This document shows, piece by piece, positions 56,504 through 64,000 of a stretch of DNA of 64,000 nt. The stretch spans positions 140,216 to 204,215 of the forward strand of contig NZ_PZJH01000004.1 in the NCBI RefSeq assembly GCF_003259695.1, written 5' to 3'. This DNA is from Macrococcus epidermidis. GTDB taxonomy: Bacteria; Bacillota; Bacilli; Staphylococcales; Staphylococcaceae. A program made the translations under genes and the position numbers. The notes beneath the pieces were generated by a model. It was not told where the DNA came from. It saw only the letters and a program-made list of their open reading frames with translations, and did not search any database. Positions within the stretch are counted from its first letter, which is position 1. The number at the start of each line of letters is the position of its first letter.

Positions 56504-58171
56504 ATGACTAAATATTTATCAGATTTAGAAATCGCTAACCAAGCGACAGTTCGACCTATTTTGGAAATTGCAGAAGAAGCGGGAATCCCTGCTGATGCAG
56601 TTGAGCCTTATGGCCACTTTAAAGCAAAGATTGATACTTCTAAAGTGACAACAAACAAAGAAGGTAAGATTGTCCTTGTTACTGCGATGAGCCCAACACC
56701 AGCTGGAGAAGGTAAATCAACAGTAACTGTTGGTATCTCAGATGCATTTAAAGAGTTAGGTAAAAGTGTTATGGTTGCTTTACGTGAACCAAGTTTAGGA
56801 CCTGTATTCGGTATGAAAGGTGGCGCTACAGGTGGTGGTCGTGCACAAGTATTACCGATGGAAGAAATCAACTTACATTTCAATGGCGACTTACATGCCA
56901 TCACGACTGCAAATAATGCGTTAGCTGCATTCATCGACAACCATATTTATCAAGGTAACCAATTAAACATTGATCCACGTCGTGTTGAGTGGAAACGTGT
57001 TATTGATATGAACGATCGTACATTACGTCAAGTCGTTGTTGGTCTTGGTGGACCTTTCAAAGGTGTACCACGTGAAGATGGTTTCGATATTACTGTTGCT
57101 TCTGAAATCATGGCAGTATTCTGTTTATCAAATAACATCACTGACTTAAAAGAAAACTTAGGTAAGATGACAATTGGTTATACGTATGATCGTAAACCAG
57201 TTACAGTTAAAGATTTAGGTGTAGAAGGCGCGTTAACTTTAATCCTTAAGGATGCATTAAAACCAAACTTAGTGCAAACAATTGAAGGCACACCAGCCTT
57301 AATCCACGGTGGACCATTTGCAAATATCGCACACGGTTGTAACTCAATTATCGCAACGAAGACTGCACGTAAATTAGCTGATATCGTTGTTACTGAATCA
57401 GGATTCGGTTCTGACTTAGGTGCTGAGAAATTTATGGACATTAAAGCACGAAAAGCAGATATTAAACCAGATGCAATCGTTGTTGTAGCTACTATTCGTG
57501 CATTAAAAATGCATGGTGGCGTTGCTAAAACAGAACTTTCAAATGAAAATGTTGAAGCATTAAAATCAGGTATCCAAAACTTAGAAAAGCATATTGAGAA
57601 TTTAAGATTATTTGGTGTTGAGCCGGTTATTGCTTTAAACAACTTTGTTACTGACACTGATGCTGAACGTGAATTCGTTCAAAACTGGGCAAAAGAACAA
57701 AATGTAAAATTAGCATTAACGGAAGTTTGGGAACATGGTGGAAAAGGTGGCGTTGAGCTAGCTAAATTAGTACTTGAAGTATTAGAAACACCACAAGATT
57801 TCAAACATTTATATGATTTATCTATGCCAGTTGAAGAGAAAATCCGTACAATTGTTCAAAAAATTTACGGTGCAGATGATGTAGTTTTTGCAGAGAAAGC
57901 TAGAAAGCAACTTAAAACAATTGCTGATAATGGATGGAATGAATATCCAGTATGTATGGCGAAGACGCAATACTCATTCTCTGATGATCCTACGAAATTA
58001 GGACGTCCATCAGGATTTAATGTTACAATTCGTGAATTAATTCCTAAAACTGGTGCAGGATTTATCGTTGCACTAACAGGTGATATCATGACAATGCCAG
58101 GTTTACCGAAACAACCAGCAGCTTTAAAAATGGATGTTGATGCAGACGGCAATGCAGTAGGATTATTCTAA
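56504..58171 (+). CDS. fhs: Formate-tetrahydrofolate ligase
   Basis: A 555-residue ATP-dependent ligase making 10-formyl-THF from formate. The ATP loop is [13 protein letters not shown] (near residue 65), with [19 protein letters not shown] and [15 protein letters not shown] typical of the family. ATG 56504 is preferred over the in-frame GTG at 56498, which lies too close to the GGAGA site. Single gene with terminators downstream and a cre upstream. Confidence 0.97.
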   Translation: MTKYLSDLEIANQATVRPILEIAEEAGIPADAVEPYGHFKAKIDTSKVTTNKEGKIVLVTAMSPTPAGEGKSTVTVGISDAFKELGKSVMVALREPSLGPVFGMKGGATGGGRAQVLPMEEINLHFNGDLHAITTANNALAAFIDNHIYQGNQLNIDPRRVEWKRVIDMNDRTLRQVVVGLGGPFKGVPREDGFDITVASEIMAVFCLSNNITDLKENLGKMTIGYTYDRKPVTVKDLGVEGALTLILKDALKPNLVQTIEGTPALIHGGPFANIAHGCNSIIATKTARKLADIVVTESGFGSDLGAEKFMDIKARKADIKPDAIVVVATIRALKMHGGVAKTELSNENVEALKSGIQNLEKHIENLRLFGVEPVIALNNFVTDTDAEREFVQNWAKEQNVKLALTEVWEHGGKGGVELAKLVLEVLETPQDFKHLYDLSMPVEEKIRTIVQKIYGADDVVFAEKARKQLKTIADNGWNEYPVCMAKTQYSFSDDPTKLGRPSGFNVTIRELIPKTGAGFIVALTGDIMTMPGLPKQPAALKMDVDADGNAVGLF

Positions 58172-58175
58172 TCCA

Positions 58176-58216
58176 TATAAAAAAACTCACTAAAATTATT
58201 TTTAGTGAGTTTTTTA
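58176..58216. terminator. Terminator after fhs
   Basis: AAAAAACTCACTAAAA and TTTTAGTGAGTTTTTT form a long palindrome, usable in both directions. Confidence 0.9.
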
Positions 58217-58221
58217 AATAG

Positions 58222-58252
58222 AGCCTCCACGAAATGAATCGTGGAGGCTTGA
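58222..58252. terminator. Second hairpin before the PBP gene end
   Basis: GCCTCCACGA and TCGTGGAGGC pair perfectly around 6 bases. Minus-strand flanks are moderately T-rich, so it probably ends the class A PBP transcript. Confidence 0.75.
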
Positions 58253-58253
58253 T

Positions 58254-60656
58254 TTATTGCGGAGTTTGATTATCTTTCTTCTTATCATTTGTTGGTTTTG
58301 CATTTTGATTTGCTTTTGATAAAGTATCGGCTGCACTTTGTTTGGATGAGATTTTCTTTCTTGTTTCAGGATCTAGTTTCTCACCTAAACGAGATAATAC
58401 TTTATAGTCATCTAATATCTTTTGTGAAGTATCTGTCTTACTCCACACTAAGCTTTGCTTCACAGGTTCACCATCATCGCAAGATCCTTTTTGAGACATT
58501 GTATATTGACACATTTCAATTGTTTTAACACCATCAGGCTGATTAAATCTTTCGCCTACACCCATCTGTAGCTGATCCTGAGTGGTAATCTGATTGATAA
58601 TATCACGCCATAATCGTAACTGGTAATGATTTTCTTCATCAAATGAAGTAGGGACGTCATATCCCATCCAGATGCCCATTGTTACTTTTGGATTATAACC
58701 GATAAATAAACTATCTTTACCTTCTTGCGCTGTACCTGTTTTTCCTGCCCAGTCCTGGTTGTACATAAATGTTCCTTTTAACTGATAACCACTACCTGTA
58801 TCTAATACGCCACGCAGAATATCTGTCATAATATAAGATGTTTCAGGACTGTAAATGCGAATAGGACGCGCTTTGTGCTGATAGATGACTTTCCCGTCAC
58901 GCGTTTTAATTGACTCAATCATATAGCTTTCCTGATAATTCCCTTTATTTGCTAATGTAGAAAATCCATCGACATTGTTTTCTAACGTAATATCTGTTGC
59001 ACCGAGCGTTAATGATAAGTTCTCTTGTTCTGACTTCGGTATATTAAAGTTCATTTTCTGCAATAATTCCCATGGCTTTCTATCCTGAATGCCAGAGTAT
59101 AAACGTAATGTACTTAAGTTCAGTGAGTTCTCTAATGCATAACGCGTTGTTACAACGTTGTATTCCATTCTTGCATAGTTCTCAGGCGAGTAACCATTAT
59201 AATTAAATCGTTTATCAAGTAATGATGCTTCCGGTGCAGTAACACCATACTCAATTGCTGGTGCATACGCTAATAATGGTTTGATTGTTGAACCCGGAGA
59301 ACGTTTCGTTTTAGTCGCATGGTTATTTTGAGAATCATTATGATTACGCCCACCGATGAATGACAAAATTTTACCAGAGTCATTTTCTTTTAATAGAACG
59401 CCGACTTCCATATTGATTGGTTTTGTTTTACCATTAACATTTGCATTTCTGGCATAAGAATAGTAATTTGGGTTATCTTTAATCTGATCCATCGTATCAA
59501 AAATTTTCTTATGGATTGTCGTATCGATGATGTAACCATTATTTCGAATAGCACGATTTGCGATACCGACATATTTTTCTTCTAATACAGGTGTTTCATC
59601 TAATTCCTGGCGAGAAATATTATCTTTTTCAGCGAATATATATTTTAGAATATCAATTGCACGTGATTCAACTTCCTGAGTTAAGAATGGATACTTTTCG
59701 TTAGGTACTTCGAAGTCTTTCGTAAATGATTTTTTTAGATTAAATTTTTTAGCCTGTTCATATTGCGCTTTCGTAATTTTTTTCTCTTGATACATACGCA
59801 TTAGCACGTATTGTTGACGTTCAAAACCGAACTTTAAGTCTTTATCTTTCTTAATCTTTCCTGTTTGTAAGAACGGTGTGTATGTATAAGGATTTTGAGG
59901 CATTCCTGCAATATAAGCTGCTTGAGCGATATTTAATTTATTTGCGTCAACACCGAATATACCTTGTGCTGCAGCCTGAACTCCAGCAATATTTTGACCA
60001 TTTGTATTGCGACCAAAGCTGACAACATTTAAATAAGCTTCAATAATTTCTTTTTTAGAGAGTGATTTCTCAACTTTAAATGAAAGCATCATTTCTTTTG
60101 CTTTACGTTTAAATGAAGTTTCATTCGTCAGCAGCTGGTTCTTAATGAGTTGTTGTGTTAGCGTACTACCCCCGCTTGTGACACCCATATTTAAAAACTC
60201 TTGTGCAGTTGCACGGATAAAAGCTTTTGGTACGATACCATTATGTTTATAGAAATTTTCGTCTTCTGTAGCAATTAATGCATCGACGACATGGGGACTC
60301 ATTTTATTATACTTAATGACTTCACGTTGTACATCAGCATTAAGTGTACCAAGTGACTCACCGGTACCGAAATAAACGGTAGTACTCTGTGTCATTTCAT
60401 ATAATGATTTTTTCAGCGCAGTATTATTTTTTACGGGTTCATCTTTAACAAGCGCTAAAAAATAACCTGTGCCGAGTCCTAAAAGTAAAGTACCGATGAG
60501 TAATCCCGTTACTAACAAGAACAGAATAGTACGTGTAAGTGTTTCGTAAATACCGTGAAACCATACGTAAGGGGTAAATTCAATAGACTTAAAAGTTGAT
60601 TTTATATTATCTTTCGTTTGTTTAGGTTTGAATATTTGACGTTGTTTTTTCGGCAT
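58254..60656 (-). CDS. Class A penicillin-binding protein (PBP1A/2-type)
   Basis: An 800-residue bifunctional cell-wall synthase. A cytoplasmic basic tail and membrane helix (ILFLLVTGLLIGTLLLG, near 45-65) precede the GT51 glycosyltransferase (TEDENFYKHNG; GGSTLTQQLIKNQLL near 160). The transpeptidase has SxxK in PGSTIKPLLAY (near 455), SxN as SLN (near 512) and KTG in AGKTGTAQEG (near 638). The C-terminal 60 residues are polar and disordered. All catalytic motifs are present. It diverges from tyrS. It may be additional to a PBP2 elsewhere. AGGAGGAAA precedes the ATG. Confidence 0.92.
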   Translation of the reverse strand: MPKKQRQIFKPKQTKDNIKSTFKSIEFTPYVWFHGIYETLTRTILFLLVTGLLIGTLLLGLGTGYFLALVKDEPVKNNTALKKSLYEMTQSTTVYFGTGESLGTLNADVQREVIKYNKMSPHVVDALIATEDENFYKHNGIVPKAFIRATAQEFLNMGVTSGGSTLTQQLIKNQLLTNETSFKRKAKEMMLSFKVEKSLSKKEIIEAYLNVVSFGRNTNGQNIAGVQAAAQGIFGVDANKLNIAQAAYIAGMPQNPYTYTPFLQTGKIKKDKDLKFGFERQQYVLMRMYQEKKITKAQYEQAKKFNLKKSFTKDFEVPNEKYPFLTQEVESRAIDILKYIFAEKDNISRQELDETPVLEEKYVGIANRAIRNNGYIIDTTIHKKIFDTMDQIKDNPNYYSYARNANVNGKTKPINMEVGVLLKENDSGKILSFIGGRNHNDSQNNHATKTKRSPGSTIKPLLAYAPAIEYGVTAPEASLLDKRFNYNGYSPENYARMEYNVVTTRYALENSLNLSTLRLYSGIQDRKPWELLQKMNFNIPKSEQENLSLTLGATDITLENNVDGFSTLANKGNYQESYMIESIKTRDGKVIYQHKARPIRIYSPETSYIMTDILRGVLDTGSGYQLKGTFMYNQDWAGKTGTAQEGKDSLFIGYNPKVTMGIWMGYDVPTSFDEENHYQLRLWRDIINQITTQDQLQMGVGERFNQPDGVKTIEMCQYTMSQKGSCDDGEPVKQSLVWSKTDTSQKILDDYKVLSRLGEKLDPETRKKISSKQSAADTLSKANQNAKPTNDKKKDNQTPQ

Positions 60657-60704
60657 ACAAATTTCCTCCTGAATATTTTTTTAGTATATCATAATTTCAG
60701 GGAC

Positions 60705-60733
60705 TTGACGTCATAGAATCTATTGTTTACACT
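60705..60733 (+). promoter_or_regulatory. Sigma-A promoter of tyrS
   Basis: TTGACG (60705-60710), 17-base spacer, TACACT (60728-60733). It directs transcription into the T-box leader. Confidence 0.7.
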
Positions 60734-60739
60734 AGTATC

Positions 60740-60970
60740 ATAATTTAAATTGAACTGAATATAAAGGTTTTTAGGACAAGTAGTATGACACATTGAATGA
60801 AGAGACTTAGTGGTTGGTGCAAACTAAGCAATGAACATATGAATACACCTAAACTTTCGACCTTAAGGATAATGACCTTTTTCATTAATAAGTGATGATT
60901 TTATCATAAGTATGGTGGTACCGTGCATGAGCACCCTTACATTTTTTTGTAGGGGTGTTTTTTTATTTTA
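60740..60970 (+). ncRNA. T-box riboswitch, tyrS leader
   Basis: The 390-base gap upstream of tyrS holds this leader. The T-box core TGGTGGTACCGTG is at 60913-60925, preceded by stem I-like sequence (GACTTAGTGGTTGGTGC). The terminator GCACCCTTACA / TGTAGGGGTGTT with a T-run ends about 60968. A TAC triplet near 60844, in GAATACACC, is a plausible Tyr specifier. Its ligand should be uncharged tRNA-Tyr. Confidence 0.93.
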
Positions 60971-61019
60971 TTATTAATCATTTATTGATTTTAAAGTCTT
61001 ATCTATATCAACAATTTAA

Positions 61020-62303
<1,284 letters not shown>

Positions 62304-62317
62304 ATGATTTAATATTT

Positions 62318-62346
62318 AGAGATGGAGCATGTGCTCCATCTCTTTA
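62318..62346 (+). terminator. Terminator after tyrS
   Basis: AGAGATGGAGCA-TG-TGCTCCATCTCT is a perfect 12-bp stem, with TTTAATATTTCTTT after it. Confidence 0.85.
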
Positions 62347-62358
62347 ATATTTCTTTAC

Positions 62359-62372
62359 TGAAAGCGTTTAGA
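62359..62372. promoter_or_regulatory. Near-consensus cre upstream of lemA
   Basis: TGAAAGCGTTTAGA matches the cre consensus except position 13 (G for C). It is 50-63 bases before the lemA ATG. Confidence 0.45.
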
Positions 62373-62421
62373 AGGCAATTTAGAGGGTAAAAATAAATAC
62401 TTAATTAAAAGGAGAAATGAT

Positions 62422-63015
62422 ATGAAAAAATTATTAATACCTATTATTGGATTAGTTGTTTTATTATTAATTGTTGGTAGTATGTTAATTGGTCCATACA
62501 ATAAACTTGTCGGACTCGATGCTGATGTGCAAAATGCGGAAGCAAAGGTTGATACACAGTTACAAAGACGTCTGGACTTAATTCCAAACTTAGTTGAAAC
62601 TGTAAAAGGTTATGCAAAACACGAAGAAAAAGTATTTAAAGATGTTTCTGATGCACGTGCTAAATTAGCTGGTGCAAAAGAAAATGGTTCAATGGAAGAT
62701 AAAGCGAATGCCAATGCCGAGTTAAACTCAGCATTAAGTCGTTTAATTGCGATTCAGGAAAATTATCCTGAACTAAAAGCAGATACGCAGTTTACAGGTT
62801 TACGTGATGAATTAGCTGGTACTGAAAACCGTATCGCTGTAGCGCGTAATGATTACAATGATATCGTTACAACGTATAACAAAGCGGTAAGAAGTTTCCC
62901 TACAGCATTATATGCTGGTATGCTTGGATTTGAAAAGAAAGAATTCTTTAAAGCCGATGAAGCTGCAAATAAAGCACCAAGTATCGATTTTAACGCTGAT
63001 GGAGAAAGTAAATAA
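62422..63015 (+). CDS. lemA: LemA-family membrane protein
   Basis: A 197-residue protein with an N-terminal membrane helix (LLIPIIGLVVLLLIVGSML) and a long helical extracellular or cytoplasmic domain with the LemA core DTQLQRRLDLIPNLVETVKGYA, then RIAVARNDYNDIVTTYN. Molecular function is unknown, but it is very often paired with TPM-domain proteins, as here. The stop overlaps the next start (TAATG). Confidence 0.92.
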   Translation: MKKLLIPIIGLVVLLLIVGSMLIGPYNKLVGLDADVQNAEAKVDTQLQRRLDLIPNLVETVKGYAKHEEKVFKDVSDARAKLAGAKENGSMEDKANANAELNSALSRLIAIQENYPELKADTQFTGLRDELAGTENRIAVARNDYNDIVTTYNKAVRSFPTALYAGMLGFEKKEFFKADEAANKAPSIDFNADGESK

Positions 63016-63878
63016 TGTTAAAGAAAAAGTTCGCGATTTTTATCGCGCTCTTTTTAATCTTCACGATTACTTTACCGGCGAATGCAGCTGAGCCATTGCC
63101 AAAGCTTGAACAACCTATTTTTGTTCAGGACCATCTCGGCATATTCAAACAAAATGAAAAAGATTTTCTCAATCAGCGTGGTGAAACGTTACAAAAAGGT
63201 ACTACCGCTGAAATCTTAATCATGACGATGCCGTCGATAGGGCAAGAAGTAAGAGGAGATTATGCACTTCGCGTTGGGCGTGAATACGGCGTCGGAGATA
63301 AAGAGAAAAACAACGGGATAGTGATTTTGTTTAACTTAGATAACGGTAATGAATTTAGAAATAGAGGTATTGAAGTACAAGTTGGTTATGGTTTGGAAGG
63401 CGTCTTAAATGATGCGAAAGTCGGAGCTATGATTGATAAGTATGCAATGCCTGATGTACAAAAGGCGCTTGCAGCTGATCCTAAAGGTGAAAGTGCTGAG
63501 AGTAAGGCGCTGTATGCTCAGGGGCTTGGAAAACTTTACAATGCAATATTTGATGAAGTCAGTAAAAGTTATGGATTCGATGGTGAAAAATATACGCGAG
63601 ATACACCGATGGTCGATAATAGTTCAGATGGCATTAGTGTATTCGAAATATTGATTGGATTATTCTTATTATACCTTGTCATCTCTATCTTTATGGGAGG
63701 TGGCCGAGGAGGCGGTGGTGGTGGACGTAGACGTTCATCAGGACCAGTCATCTTCTTCCCAACCGGTGGAGGTTTCGGCGGCGGATTCTCTTCAGGAGGA
63801 TTCGGTGGCGGAGGCTTCGGCGGCGGTGGATTTGGCGGTGGAGACTTTGGTGGCGGTGGCGCCGGCAGAGGATTCTAA
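63015..63878 (+). CDS. TPM-domain secreted/membrane protein with glycine-rich tail
   Basis: A 287-residue protein: signal peptide (FAIFIALFLIFTITLPANA, cleavage about residue 25), a TPM domain about 35-180 (FVQDHLGIFKQNEKDFLN; GRGNEFRNRGIEVQVGYGLEG-like core), one membrane helix near 210-230 and a tail very rich in Gly, Phe and Ser with GGFGGGGFGG repeats. TPM domains are proposed to act as phosphatases or protein quality factors; role here unknown. It is coupled to lemA. The IS3 fragment begins about 23 bases after its stop. Confidence 0.88.
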   Translation: MLKKKFAIFIALFLIFTITLPANAAEPLPKLEQPIFVQDHLGIFKQNEKDFLNQRGETLQKGTTAEILIMTMPSIGQEVRGDYALRVGREYGVGDKEKNNGIVILFNLDNGNEFRNRGIEVQVGYGLEGVLNDAKVGAMIDKYAMPDVQKALAADPKGESAESKALYAQGLGKLYNAIFDEVSKSYGFDGEKYTRDTPMVDNSSDGISVFEILIGLFLLYLVISIFMGGGRGGGGGGRRRSSGPVIFFPTGGGFGGGFSSGGFGGGGFGGGGFGGGDFGGGGAGRGF

Positions 63879-63901
63879 ATAAAAAGGACTAACAACATAA
63901 T

Positions 63902-64000
63902 TGGTGCTGAACCCTTAATTTGAGACATAACAAAAAAGCATCTCAATTAGGCTGCTTGTTTTCGATATTCTATCGGAGATAAGTAGCCTAATTTTTGTTG
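63902..64000 (-). mobile_element. End of an IS3-family (IS150-like) insertion sequence, truncated by the window
   Basis: TGGTGCTGAACCC starting at 63902 resembles the terminal inverted repeat of IS150-type elements, which begin TG and carry TGA(A/C)CCC. A small hairpin TTGAGA / TCTCAA (63920-63946) follows, then the transposase end on the minus strand. The other end is outside the window. The exact tip and any target duplication cannot be fixed from one end. Confidence 0.75.
63947..64000 (-). CDS. IS3-family transposase, C-terminal end only
   Basis: The minus strand reads QQKLGYLSPIEYRKQAA and then a stop. This matches the last residues of IS3-family DDE transposases (kLgxlSPxeYR). The 5' part lies beyond 64000, so it may be intact there. 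Confidence 0.82.
   Translation of the reverse strand, partial: QQKLGYLSPIEYRKQAA

Noticed and set aside
56608..57657. Long minus-strand ORFs opposite fhs (110 and 159 codons)
   Set aside because: They lie wholly opposite a strongly conserved gene, have no good ribosome sites and no recognisable domains.

Overview
The window is an A+T-rich chromosomal segment from a low-GC Gram-positive bacterium. Gene content and order point to the Staphylococcaceae: a Rot-type SarA/MarR regulator beside a lysophospholipase-like gene, proline dehydrogenase and ribDEBAH; pepV-dat; ytmP-trmB; ytpPQR-sftA-murC; and ccpA-acuCBA-acsA-fhs-tyrS. The base composition looks slightly richer in G+C than Staphylococcus sensu stricto, and a nadR-pnuC pair is present, so I favour a Macrococcus-like genome. 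The genus is an inference; the family is fairly secure. Almost everything is core housekeeping DNA. The only mobile DNA I see is the end of an IS3-family element at the right edge.

Layout. (1) 1-2461, minus strand: opuCA-opuCB-opuCC compatible-solute ABC importer, with opuCC cut by the window edge. (2) 2581-10205: histidine-utilisation locus, with an FAD/NAD(P)-binding protein plus hutG converging on a LysR regulator, which diverges from a YjiH-type membrane protein, hutU and hutI. (3) 10206-14032: an intergenic palindrome, then a promoter, FMN riboswitch and terminator controlling ribD-ribE-ribBA-ribH. (4) 14156-23797: proline dehydrogenase, an unannotated 43-residue membrane peptide, nadR-pnuC, small enzymes, a gamma-carbonic-anhydrase-like protein, an alpha/beta-hydrolase-fold protein lacking its nucleophile, rot, the mnmM/radical-SAM tRNA-modification pair and an MFS transporter. 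(5) 23890-30835: T-box-controlled leuS, a rhodanese, four 62-bp palindromic tandem repeats, a BaiN-like flavoprotein, a MurJ-type flippase and a pseudouridine synthase. (6) 30904-42890: pepV-dat, ytmP-trmB, a PatB-like lyase, an M42 peptidase, a polar amino-acid ABC importer, an orphan PTS-IIC-like protein, thioredoxin-like YtpP and YtpQ. (7) 43016-50995: ytpR, sftA, a frameshifted murC, DUF948 and YtxH envelope proteins, and aroA(G). (8) 51081-58171: ccpA, acuC-acuB-acuA diverging from acsA, and fhs. (9) 58254-64000: a class A PBP, T-box-controlled tyrS, lemA, a TPM-domain protein, and the IS3 fragment.

How the genes work together. Carbon-catabolite control is a recurring theme. ccpA lies in the window, and exact or near-exact cre sites lie upstream of acsA, fhs, proline dehydrogenase and lemA. 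The acuA/acuC acetylation-deacetylation pair sits beside its target acsA. Three RNA switches are visible: one FMN riboswitch and two T-boxes.

The strongest anomalies are a one-base deletion in an A-run that splits the essential gene murC, an alpha/beta hydrolase with Gly where the catalytic Ser should be, the 62-bp tandem palindromes, and a small membrane-peptide gene whose last codons form its own terminator. I did not find a convincing new multi-gene system.
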